A DNA stretch of 64,000 nt. It comes from Streptomyces fradiae (GTDB taxonomy: Bacteria > Actinomycetota > Actinomycetes > Streptomycetales > Streptomycetaceae). Where the stretch lies: the NCBI RefSeq assembly GCF_041270065.1, contig NZ_CP065958.1, positions 496,001 to 560,000 on the forward strand, in the 5' to 3' direction. Under the pieces are notes generated by a model, which saw nothing but the letters and a program-made list of their open reading frames with translations, was not told the DNA's origin and searched no databases. Shown here piece by piece: positions 35,045-44,460 of this stretch; position 1 is the first letter of the stretch, and every line of letters begins with the position of its first letter. Position numbers and translations under genes: made by a program.

Positions 35045-37252
35045 ATGACCACCCCCACCACCACGGCCACGGCCACGGCCACGGCCACGGCCACGGCCGG
35101 CGGAGGGCGAGGCCGAGCCAGAGCCGCCGGCTCGCTGGTGACGCTCGGCGCCCTGCTCGCCGCGTCGCTCACCGCCCTCGCGACCACGCCCGCCACCGCC
35201 GCCCCGGCCCTGCTCTCCCAGGGAAAGGCGGCCACCGCCTCCTCCACGGAGGGCCCCTTCACCCCGAACGCCGCCGTCGACGGCGACCTCACCGGCAGCC
35301 GCTGGGCCAGCCAGTGGAGCGACGCCCAGTGGTTCCAGGTCGACCTCGGCGAGCGCGCCGACCTCAGCCGGGCCGTCCTGACCTGGGAGGCCGCCTACGG
35401 CAAGGCGTACGACATCCAGCTCTCCGACAACGGCACGGACTGGCGCACGGTGAAGTCGGTGACCTCCGGCGACGGCGGCACCGACGACCTCACCCTCTCC
35501 GGCACCGGCCGCTACGTCCGGCTCCAGGGCGTCACCCGGGGCACCGGATACGGCTACTCCCTCTGGGAGTTCCAGGTGTACGGCACCCCGGCCGGGCAGC
35601 CGCCCGCGCCCGGCGGAGCCGTCCGTGTCACCGGCGGCCAGGGCGACTGGCAGCTCACGGTCGGCGGCCAGCCGTACACCGTCAAGGGCGTCACCTGGGG
35701 CCCGGCCATCGCCGACGCCGGCCGGTACATGCCGGACGTGAAGACGATGGGTGTCAACACCATCCGCACCTGGGGCACCGACGGCGGCACGAAACCCCTC
35801 CTCGACGCGGCCGCCGCCAACGGCATCCGCGTCATCAACGGCTTCTGGCTCCAGCCGGGCGGCGGCCCCGGCTCCGGCGGCTGCGTGAACTACGTGACCG
35901 ACACCGCGTACAAGAACAGCATGCTCACCGCGTTCGCCCAGTGGGCCGAGACATACAAGTCCCACCCCGCCACGCTGATGTGGAACGTCGGCAACGAGTC
36001 CGTGCTCGGCCTCCAGAACTGCTACGGCGGCACCGAACTCGAAGCCCAGCGCAACGCGTACACCGGCTTCGTCAACGACGTCGCGAAGAAGATCCACACG
36101 ATCGACCCGGACCATCCGGTGACCTCCACGGACGCCTGGACCGGCGCCTGGCCGTACTACCAGCGCAACGCGCCCGACCTGGACCTGTACGCGATGAACG
36201 CCTACGGCGACATCTGCGGCGTGCGCCAGGACTGGGAGGAGGGCGGCTACACCAAGCCGTACATCATCACCGAGACCGGTCCGGCGGGTGAGTGGGAGAC
36301 CCCGAAGGACGCCAACGGAGTCGCCGAGGAGCCCACCGACGTCCAGAAGGCCGAGGGCTACACCCGGGCCTGGAACTGCGTCACCGGACACCAGGGCGTC
36401 GCGCTCGGCGCCACCGTCTTCCACTACGGGACCGAGCACGACTTCGGCGGCGTCTGGTTCAACCTGCTGCCCGACGGCCTCAGGCGCCTCTCGTACTACG
36501 CGGTGAAGAAGGCGTACAAGGGCAGCACGACCGGCGACAACACCCCGCCGGTGATCGGGAACATGAGCGTCACGCCGTCCGGAGCCGCCCCGGCGGGCGG
36601 GGAGTTCACCGTCCGCGCCGACGTCCGCGACCCCGACGGCGACCCCGTCACCACGAGGATCTTCCTCAGCGGCAACTACGCCAACGGCGACAAGCGCCTC
36701 GTCGAGGCAGCCTACCGGCGCAACGCCGACGGCTCGTTCGCCGTGACCGCGCCCGAGAAGCTCGGCGTGTGGAAGGTGTACGTGCAGGCCGAGGACGGGC
36801 ACGGCAACGCCGGCATCGAGGCGAAGTCCGTCCGGGTCGTCGCCCCGCCGGTCGCGGGCACGAACCTCGCCCTCGGCCGGCCCACCACCGCCTCCTCCGC
36901 CCAGGCCTCGTACGGCGACTGCCCCTGCCCGCCCGAGCGGGCCACCGACGGCAACGCCGGCACCCGCTGGGCCAGCGACTGGAGCGACCCGCAGTGGATC
37001 CGGGTCGACCTCGGCTCGGCGCGCTCCTTCAGCCGGCTCCAGCTGGTCTGGGACCCGGCGTACGCCCGCGCGTACGAGGTCCAGGTCTCGGACGACGGCA
37101 CGAACTGGCGCACCGTCCACACCACGACGGACGGCAACGGCGACGTCGACACGATCGAGGCCTCCGCCACCGCCCGGTACGTACGACTCCAGCTCACGGC
37201 CCGGGGCACCGGGTGGGGCTACTCGCTGTACGAGTTCGGCGTCTACGCCTGA
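35045..37252 (+). CDS. Secreted F5/8C - GH2-like TIM barrel - F5/8C enzyme
   Basis: 735 residues. The signal peptide (about 1-52) is preceded by a Thr-Ala dipeptide run. Residues ~53-182 are an F5/8C module nearly identical to that of the upstream gene. Residues ~195-490 form a TIM barrel of clan GH-A (GH2/GH5/GH72-like): VKGVTWGPAIADAGRYMPDV, LMWNVGNESVLG with Asn-Glu as likely acid/base, and YIITETGPAGEW with Glu as likely nucleophile. An Ig-like module (~500-605) and a second F5/8C module (~610-735, with a CPCP insertion) follow. It should cleave or rearrange beta-glucan outside the cell. The exact family cannot be fixed by eye; earlier genes point to a beta-1,3-linked substrate. Confidence 0.8.
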   Translation: MTTPTTTATATATATATAGGGRGRARAAGSLVTLGALLAASLTALATTPATAAPALLSQGKAATASSTEGPFTPNAAVDGDLTGSRWASQWSDAQWFQVDLGERADLSRAVLTWEAAYGKAYDIQLSDNGTDWRTVKSVTSGDGGTDDLTLSGTGRYVRLQGVTRGTGYGYSLWEFQVYGTPAGQPPAPGGAVRVTGGQGDWQLTVGGQPYTVKGVTWGPAIADAGRYMPDVKTMGVNTIRTWGTDGGTKPLLDAAAANGIRVINGFWLQPGGGPGSGGCVNYVTDTAYKNSMLTAFAQWAETYKSHPATLMWNVGNESVLGLQNCYGGTELEAQRNAYTGFVNDVAKKIHTIDPDHPVTSTDAWTGAWPYYQRNAPDLDLYAMNAYGDICGVRQDWEEGGYTKPYIITETGPAGEWETPKDANGVAEEPTDVQKAEGYTRAWNCVTGHQGVALGATVFHYGTEHDFGGVWFNLLPDGLRRLSYYAVKKAYKGSTTGDNTPPVIGNMSVTPSGAAPAGGEFTVRADVRDPDGDPVTTRIFLSGNYANGDKRLVEAAYRRNADGSFAVTAPEKLGVWKVYVQAEDGHGNAGIEAKSVRVVAPPVAGTNLALGRPTTASSAQASYGDCPCPPERATDGNAGTRWASDWSDPQWIRVDLGSARSFSRLQLVWDPAYARAYEVQVSDDGTNWRTVHTTTDGNGDVDTIEASATARYVRLQLTARGTGWGYSLYEFGVYA
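35063..35098 (+). repeat. Six tandem ACGGCC hexamers in the signal-peptide region
   Basis: Six perfect copies of ACGGCC encode Thr-Ala x6 at residues 7-18, just before the basic part of the signal peptide. Because the unit is six bases, copy-number change would alter export-signal length without a frameshift. Confidence 0.9.
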
Positions 37253-37332
37253 CGCCTGCCCGAGGGCCTGAGTCGGAGCACCGTCCCACCGCCCCGCCGT
37301 CCCAGGAAGCAGACCACCTGAGGAGAATCCCG

Positions 37333-38400
37333 ATGAGAATCCGCGGCCGGACCCTGTCCGCCTTACTGCTCGCCACCGCCCTGGGCGTCTCCGCCCTGTC
37401 CGCCAACGCCGTCGGCGCCGCCGACGCCGCCACGGCCGCCGCCCCGCACGCCGGACACGCCATGACCGCCGCCGCCCTGCCCTCCGGCGACGACCCCGAC
37501 GGCGACGGCTACATCCCCGCCGACCCGCCGGTCACCGGTGTCACCCCGTCCCAGGAGGTCCCGCCCCCGGCCTACCACCACGAGTTCCAGGCCGGCTGCT
37601 CCGTGACCCACACCGCTCCGGACGACCCGATCGTCTATCCGGACCGGCCGGGTGCCTCCCACGACCACACGTTCATGGGCAACACCTCCACCGACGCCTC
37701 CAGCACCACCGGCTCGCTCTACGGCGGAAGCACCACCTGCAAGGCGCCCGCGGACGCCTCCGCCTACTGGATGCCCTCGCTGTACAAGGGCGACCGGAAG
37801 GTCCTGCCCGTGGGCCCGCAGGTCATCTACTACAAGGCGGGCGTGACCGACTACCGCAGCGTCCGTCCCTTCCCCAGGGGGCTGCGGTTCGTCGTCGGCA
37901 GCCCGACGCAGAGTGCCCAGGAGTTCCGCGGCCACAAGGGCTTCGTCGAGGGCTGGGAGTGCGGCGACAGCTTCTTCAACGTCGACTTCCCGGCGAGCTG
38001 CCCGGAACGGCCCGACGTGCAGCTCAACATCCGCTTCCAGGCGCCCAGTTGCTGGAACGGACGGTATCTCGACACCCCCGACCACAAGAGCCACCTGGCC
38101 TACCCGGTCGTGAAGCCCGGCACCAACGACAACATGTGCCCGGCCTCCCACCCGGTCGCCCTGCCGATGATCGAGTTCAAGATGGCGTGGCCGGTCAACG
38201 GCGACATGAGCCAGGTCACCCTGTCCAGCGGCCGCGGCTACTCCTTCCACTACGACTTCTTCAACGCGTGGGAGGAGCGCACCCTCAAGGCCCTGGTCGA
38301 CCACTGCATCAACGGCGGCCTCCAGTGCGACACACGGGGCTTCGACCTGTACCACCCCGAGCGCGGCACGGTGCTCGACGCCGACCACCGCCTGCCCTGA
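37333..38400 (+). CDS. Secreted DUF1996 protein with TTA codon
   Basis: 355 residues from ATG 37333 with AGGAGA 6 bp upstream. Signal peptide about 1-36 (LSALLLATALGVSALSANAV). The mature part is a DUF1996 domain (about 80-350): HHEFQAGCSVTHTAPDDPIV, SHDHTFMGNTSTDASSTTGS, GFVEGWECGDSFFNVDFPAS and SYSFHYDFFNAW-like GRGYSFHYDFFNAWEERTLK. Multiple His and Cys residues suggest metal or disulfide sites, but no activity is established for the family as far as I know; it is common in fungal and Streptomyces secretomes. Leu11 is encoded by TTA (37363-37365), so translation should depend on the bldA tRNA and hence on development. It lies between glucan-active genes, suggesting a helper role. Confidence 0.85.
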   Translation: MRIRGRTLSALLLATALGVSALSANAVGAADAATAAAPHAGHAMTAAALPSGDDPDGDGYIPADPPVTGVTPSQEVPPPAYHHEFQAGCSVTHTAPDDPIVYPDRPGASHDHTFMGNTSTDASSTTGSLYGGSTTCKAPADASAYWMPSLYKGDRKVLPVGPQVIYYKAGVTDYRSVRPFPRGLRFVVGSPTQSAQEFRGHKGFVEGWECGDSFFNVDFPASCPERPDVQLNIRFQAPSCWNGRYLDTPDHKSHLAYPVVKPGTNDNMCPASHPVALPMIEFKMAWPVNGDMSQVTLSSGRGYSFHYDFFNAWEERTLKALVDHCINGGLQCDTRGFDLYHPERGTVLDADHRLP

Positions 38401-38472
38401 CCTCTCGTCCCCCTCCCCCGGTACGGCCCGGACGTCGCCCACACGGCGCCCGGGCCGTGCCCACGCCCACTT

Positions 38473-38485
38473 CAGAGCGCTTCCG
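38473..38485 (+). promoter_or_regulatory. GAGCGCTT operator-like element before second GH1 gene
   Basis: CAGAGCGCTTCCG shares the GAGCGCT core with the palindrome in front of the GH55-like gene and with CebR-type operators. It lies 16-28 bp upstream of the GH1 ATG, immediately before its ribosome site GAGGAG. Confidence 0.3.
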
Positions 38486-38500
38486 AGGAGTACGCCCACC

Positions 38501-40051
<1,551 letters not shown>

Positions 40052-40795
40052 CGCGCGATCGCCTCGGGGGTGCGCTGGGTGAGCTTCGGGGTGCCGTGCT
40101 CGTTCCAGAACGCCACCGCCGCGTCGACGTCGGGCATGTCGGGGTGGGTGACCGTGTGCGAAAGGACCAGGTGGCTGCCGGGGGCGAGCGCGTCCATGAG
40201 GCGGCGGACGACTCCGTACGACTCCTCGTCGTCCGCCACGAAGATGACGACGCCGAGCAGCATCAGCGCGACCGGCTGCGCGAGGTCGAGCGTCTTCGCC
40301 GCGGCGGCCAGGATCGTGTCGACGTCCCGCAGATCGGCGTCCAGATAGTCGGTGCGGCCCTCGGGCGTCCCGACGAGCAGGGCGCGGGCGTGCGCGAGCA
40401 CGAGCGGGTCGTTGTCCACGTACACGACCCGCGACTCGGGCGCGACGCGCTGGGCGACCTCGTGCGTGTTGTCGGCGCTCGGCAGCCCCGTCCCGATGTC
40501 CAGGAACTGCCGGATCCCCCGCTCCTCGGCCAGATACCGCACCGCCCGCCCCAGAAACAGCCGGTCCGCCTTCGCGTACTCCCCGATCCCGGGATGCAGC
40601 TCCCGGATCCGGTCCCCGGCCTCCCGGTCGACCGGGTAGTTGTCCTTGCCGCCGGTCCAGTAGTTCCAGATCCGGGCGGTGTGCGGCCGGGACGTGTCGA
40701 TGCGCGATTCGATGTCGGTCACCCCGTCAACGTATCGCAGGACTTCGACAACTCCCTTGCTCGGATGCCGATTTGTCCCGCGCTCCTCATGCCGA

Positions 40796-41476
40796 TCACT
40801 CCGGCGGGGTGTGCGGGCGCAGGACCATGAGACCGTCCTCCTGGGTCGCCGCCATGGCGAAGGGGAAGCGGTCGAGTTCGAGGCAGAGCGTGACGTCGTC
40901 GGGGTGGGCGCCCTCGCGGACGCCCTGCGCCAGCTCGGCGGCGGCGCGCGACTCGGCGGCGCGGCGGAGGAAGTCGGCAGCGTCCGGGGTGGCGCCGGTG
41001 GCGCGGTGGGCGATGTACTGGGCGCAGGCGAGGTCCTCCTCTGCGCGGCCGTCCTCGCCGGTGACGACGAAGGTGACGTCGGCGCACTCGCGGGCCCGGA
41101 GCAGCCGGGCCGTCGCCTCCGCCACCACGAAGCCGGCGCACAGCACCAGGGACGCGTCCTTGACGGCGAGGGCGCCGACCGTGCCCGCCGTGGTCTTCTG
41201 GACGACGGTCCGCCCGGCGAGGTCGGCGTCGCGCAGCAGGCCCGGGGAGTTGACGGCGTCGAAGCCGGGCGCCGGAGCGCCGTCCTTGAGGGCCAGCCAG
41301 TCGGGGTGGCGGGCCTTGAGCGCGAGGGCGTCGTCCAGGGACTCGGCGAGGACGATCCTCGCCGCGCCCCGGGCGAAGGCCCAGGCCGCCACCGTATAGG
41401 CGCGCATGACGTCGATCACGACGGCCGTCGACGGGGTTGCGGTCAGCTCGGCGATGCCGAGGAAGCGAGCATCCAT
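40796..41476 (-). CDS. 2-phosphosulfolactate phosphatase-like (ComB family) protein
   Basis: 226 residues from ATG 41476; an in-frame ATG at 41494 is an alternative, and neither has a strong ribosome site. The sequence follows Com[21 protein letters not shown] at the start, [20 protein letters not shown] (Thr-Thr-Ala-Gly-Thr substrate loop), [20 protein letters not shown] for the metal-binding Glu-Asp segment. ComB hydrolyses 2-phosphosulfolactate in coenzyme M synthesis in archaea. Streptomyces lacks that pathway, so the real substrate here is another phosphorylated acid. A divergent VOC gene starts 75 bp away. Confidence 0.85.
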   Translation of the reverse strand: MDARFLGIAELTATPSTAVVIDVMRAYTVAAWAFARGAARIVLAESLDDALALKARHPDWLALKDGAPAPGFDAVNSPGLLRDADLAGRTVVQKTTAGTVGALAVKDASLVLCAGFVVAEATARLLRARECADVTFVVTGEDGRAEEDLACAQYIAHRATGATPDAADFLRRAAESRAAAELAQGVREGAHPDDVTLCLELDRFPFAMAATQEDGLMVLRPHTPPE

Positions 41477-41539
41477 CCGGCCATGATCACGCATCAGTTC
41501 GGCCGTCGAAAAGAAAATGAGCAATCGGACCGCCGCTGC

Positions 41540-41545
41540 TACGGT
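41540..41545 (+). promoter_or_regulatory. -10-like TACGGT immediately before VOC gene
   Basis: TACGGT ends 6 bp before the ATG at 41552, so the expected transcript would begin at or beside the start codon (leaderless). No Shine-Dalgarno sequence is seen, and a clear -35 is absent. Confidence 0.35.
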
Positions 41546-41551
41546 GCCCGG

Positions 41552-41986
41552 ATGGCATCGATCAAGGAATTCCAGGTCACCATCGACTGCGCGGACCCGC
41601 ACCGCCTCGCCGCCTTCTGGTGCGAGGTGCTGGGGTATGTCATTCCCCCGCCGCCGGAGGGCTTCGCCTCCTGGGACGCCTTCCTCGCCTCCGGGCCGTC
41701 CGAGGACGAGACCCGGTACTTCGCGTGCGTCGACCCCAACGGCGTGGGCCCGCGGGTGCTGTTCCAGCGGGTGCCCGAGGGCAAGGCCGTCAAGAACCGG
41801 GTGCATCTCGACGTACGCGCCGGCACCGGACTCGTCGGCGAGGAGCGCCTGGCCGTCCTCCAGGCGGAGTGCGACCGGCTCGTCGCGCTCGGCGCGACGT
41901 GCCTGAAGGTGCTGTATGCCGACGGGGTGAACGAGTCGTGCATCAACATGCAGGACATCGAGGGCAACGAGTTCTGCCTCGACTGA
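41552..41986 (+). CDS. VOC (glyoxalase-like) family protein
   Basis: 144 residues. Two beta-alpha-beta-beta-beta half-units are visible: [20 protein letters not shown] with [12 protein letters not shown], then [12 protein letters not shown] ... [20 protein letters not shown] with EFCLD at the end. The His at the start of the second unit and the terminal Glu are typical metal ligands. VOC proteins range from dioxygenases to resistance proteins that bind bleomycin or fosfomycin; nothing here selects among them. Its stop codon shares a 14-bp palindrome with the convergent VWA gene. Confidence 0.85.
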   Translation: MASIKEFQVTIDCADPHRLAAFWCEVLGYVIPPPPEGFASWDAFLASGPSEDETRYFACVDPNGVGPRVLFQRVPEGKAVKNRVHLDVRAGTGLVGEERLAVLQAECDRLVALGATCLKVLYADGVNESCINMQDIEGNEFCLD

Positions 41987-41996
41987 GGGCCCTCAG
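41983..41996. repeat. 14-bp perfect palindrome containing both convergent stop codons
   Basis: CTGAGGGCCCTCAG spans the TGA of the VOC gene (41984-41986) and the TGA of the opposing VWA gene (41993-41995, read on the minus strand). It has no loop, so it is a poor terminator hairpin. Confidence 0.7.
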
Positions 41997-43225
41997 CCCG
42001 GGGTGATCCGTACGGTCTCCGCCCACGCCGGCGGCTCGGGCGCGTCCGTCCCGATCAGGGCGACGATGAGCCGGCAGGTGACGGGCTCCGCGGGCCAGGG
42101 CGTGCAGCCGTCGGTCAGGACGACCACGATCTGCGGGGGCTCGGGCGCGGCGAGCGCGGCGCGGATGCCGACGGTCATGTCGGTGCCGCCACCGCCGGCG
42201 AGTTCGACCTGGTCGACGGCGGTGACCCGGGCGACGGCCTGGACGTCGGCGTCGCAGGCGAGGACGGCGACCCGGTTGCCGCCGATGCCGACCTCGCGCA
42301 GCACACCGGTGACCTCCGCGAGGGCCGCGGCGAGGTCGTCGTCGCCCATCGAGCCGGACGTGTCGACGACCACGGCGACCCGGGGCAACGGGCGCCGCAG
42401 GCTGGGCAGGACGACCCGGCCGCCGAGCGCGGGCGTACGGCGCGAGGGGCGCCGGTACGTGTAGTCGACGGCGCCGCCCGCCCACGCGGCGGCCTCGCGG
42501 ACGGCGCCGGTGAGCGCCTTGCGCCAGTCGACGACGGGTTCGAGGGTCTGCTCGGCCCAGCGGCGCCAGCCGCCCGGGACCGAGCCGCGGGAGCGCTGGT
42601 GGGCGGCGCGGATCGCCTCGGCGGTCTGGCGGCGCAGGGCCTCCGCCTCGACCGGGCTGACTCCCCCGGTGGCGTCGGCGCCGCCCGCTCCGAGGTCCCA
42701 GGGGGCGGGGACTCCGTGCGCGCCGGAGCCGCAGTCGAGCGCGTGCGGCGGGGTGGCGGGGATGCCGGGCACGTACTCCTCGAAGAGTCCGCCGGTGGGC
42801 AGGCCGAAAAGGCGTGGCTCCATCCGCCCCTCGGGCAGCCGCAGCCCGTCGGCGAGCAGGTCGTCGTTGATCTCGCAGTCCTGCGCGATGTTGATCCGCA
42901 GCCGGTCGCGCTGGTCGGCCGCGGGCAGCCGCTCCGCCCGGCCGTGGTGGTCGCGCAGCAGGTGGGCGGCCTCGTGGATCCACACGCCGGCCAGTTCCTC
43001 GATGGCGGTGGCCTCGACGAAGGCGGGTGCGACATAGCAGCGCCAGTGGCGGTCGACGGCCATGGTGCGGACGTCGCGGCTGGGGACGATGGTCAGGGCG
43101 TAGAGGGCGGAGGCGAGGTACGGGCGTGCCTCGGCGGCCTTGTAGCGCGCGGCGAGCAGCTTGGCGCGGTCGAGGACCGGCACGGCCTCGCCCGGTACGG
43201 CTTCGCCCCCACGGGTGGCGGTCAC
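41993..43225 (-). CDS. HExxH metallopeptidase-like VWA domain protein
   Basis: 410 residues from GTG 43225, 14 bp after the MoxR gene. The N-terminal domain (DUF2201-type) holds a zinc-protease-like HEAAH at residues 84-88 (GVWIHEAAHLLRDHHGRAER), followed by a helical region. The C-terminal VWA-like domain (about 280-410) keeps the MIDAS residues DTSGS at 288-292 plus GGGGTDMTVG for the Thr ligand and VLTDG for the last Asp. Proteins of this type are paired with MoxR ATPases, which are thought to remodel target complexes with the VWA partner as adaptor. It is the last gene of a four-gene coupled operon with LRR and ankyrin proteins. Confidence 0.88.
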   Translation of the reverse strand: MTATRGGEAVPGEAVPVLDRAKLLAARYKAAEARPYLASALYALTIVPSRDVRTMAVDRHWRCYVAPAFVEATAIEELAGVWIHEAAHLLRDHHGRAERLPAADQRDRLRINIAQDCEINDDLLADGLRLPEGRMEPRLFGLPTGGLFEEYVPGIPATPPHALDCGSGAHGVPAPWDLGAGGADATGGVSPVEAEALRRQTAEAIRAAHQRSRGSVPGGWRRWAEQTLEPVVDWRKALTGAVREAAAWAGGAVDYTYRRPSRRTPALGGRVVLPSLRRPLPRVAVVVDTSGSMGDDDLAAALAEVTGVLREVGIGGNRVAVLACDADVQAVARVTAVDQVELAGGGGTDMTVGIRAALAAPEPPQIVVVLTDGCTPWPAEPVTCRLIVALIGTDAPEPPAWAETVRITPG

Positions 43226-43239
43226 CTCGTCGGCGCCGG

Positions 43240-44460
43240 TCAGCGGGCGCCGGGCAGGGCGCCGGCGAGCTGGAGGAGTTCCAGGAAGGCGTCGATGCCG
43301 GACGGGATGGGCCAGTCGGGCTCGCGCATGACGGCGAGGTCGCGGGCGGCACGGGCGGCGACGTCGGGGACTCCCGCGTCGACGGCCTTGGCGAGGACCT
43401 CCCAGCCGGCCTCCCAGCGCGGGCGGGTGGGTTCGCTCTGCACGGCGGCCACGACGGCGATGAGGAAGGCGAGTTGGCGGTCGCCGCGTTCGGGCAGCGC
43501 GAAGGCGGACGGGTCGGCGAGCACCTTGTCGGGGTCGGGCAGGTCGAGGTTCTCCAGGTAGGAGAGCAGCTCGATGCCGGCTGCCTCGCCGACGGCTCCG
43601 ATGACGGCGGCCGCCGTCGCCTGCTGCCCGGCGCCGGACGCGTAGCCGGTGGCGAGCAGCCGCAGCGCGGCCTCCCAGGAACGCGGGGACGGCCAGGCGC
43701 GGCCGCGGCCCTCGGCCTCCTTCGGCAGGTGGTGGACCAGGCCGGGGCGCGCGGTGAGGAAGCCGGAGATCACGCCGCGAGCGCGGGCGACGGCGCCGGA
43801 GACCCGGGCCGGGTCGACGGTCGGCAGCGCGGTCTCGGGCCAGGTGCCGGCCATGCCGCGGGCGACGGTGCGCGGGTCGTGGGTCCAGTCGAGGTGGACG
43901 AAGCGGTTGGCGAGCGGCGGGCTGAGGTGCCAGCCGTCGGCGGCGCTGGAGGGCGGGTTGGCGGCGGCCACGATCCGTACCGGCTCGGGGAGGGTGAGGC
44001 TGCCGACCCGGCGTTCCAGGACGACCCTCAGCAGGGCGGCCTGCACGGCGGGCGGGGCCGAGGAGAGCTCGTCGAAGAACAGCAGGCCGTGGCCGGTCTT
44101 CGCGAGCCGGACGGCCCAGTCCGGCGGGGCCATCGGCACACCGGTGGTGGCCGGGTCGTCGCCGACGATCGGCAGTCCGGCGAAGTCGGAGGGCTCGTGG
44201 ACGCTGGCGACGACGGTCTCGAGCTCGACGCCGAGGGCGTCGGCGAGCTGCTGCATGCCGGCGGACTTGCCGATGCCGGGCTCGCCCCACAGCAAAACGG
44301 GCTGATTGGCCGTCACGGCGAGTGCGAGGGCTTCCAGTTGAGGGTTGGCAGCAGCCTCGGTACGGGTGGCGCGGAGCCGCGCGTTGAGGGCGTCGGCCGC
44401 GGCGAGCGGGGCGGGCACGGAGCCGGAGTGGGTGCGGGGCGCGGTGGAGGCGGTGGTCAT
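43240..44460 (-). CDS. MoxR family AAA+ ATPase
   Basis: 406 residues; ATG overlaps the ankyrin-gene stop by 4 bp. Walker A is GEPGIGKSA (residues 59-67), Walker B is GLLFFDELSSAPPAVQAALL, sensor 1 lies in VRIVAAANPPSSAADGWHLS and an arginine-finger candidate in PPLANRFVHLDW. SVHEPSDFAGLPIVG between Walker motifs is a typical MoxR insertion region. The C-terminal helical lid spans about 270-400. It likely forms hexamers that act on the VWA protein encoded directly downstream. Strict coupling to the ankyrin gene suggests that the repeat protein recruits substrates. Confidence 0.92.
   Translation of the reverse strand: MTTASTAPRTHSGSVPAPLAAADALNARLRATRTEAAANPQLEALALAVTANQPVLLWGEPGIGKSAGMQQLADALGVELETVVASVHEPSDFAGLPIVGDDPATTGVPMAPPDWAVRLAKTGHGLLFFDELSSAPPAVQAALLRVVLERRVGSLTLPEPVRIVAAANPPSSAADGWHLSPPLANRFVHLDWTHDPRTVARGMAGTWPETALPTVDPARVSGAVARARGVISGFLTARPGLVHHLPKEAEGRGRAWPSPRSWEAALRLLATGYASGAGQQATAAAVIGAVGEAAGIELLSYLENLDLPDPDKVLADPSAFALPERGDRQLAFLIAVVAAVQSEPTRPRWEAGWEVLAKAVDAGVPDVAARAARDLAVMREPDWPIPSGIDAFLELLQLAGALPGAR

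Noticed and set aside
32697..37120. Two long - strand frames opposite the secreted F5/8C enzymes
   Set aside because: The + strand proteins have signal peptides and known modules; the opposite frames have none.
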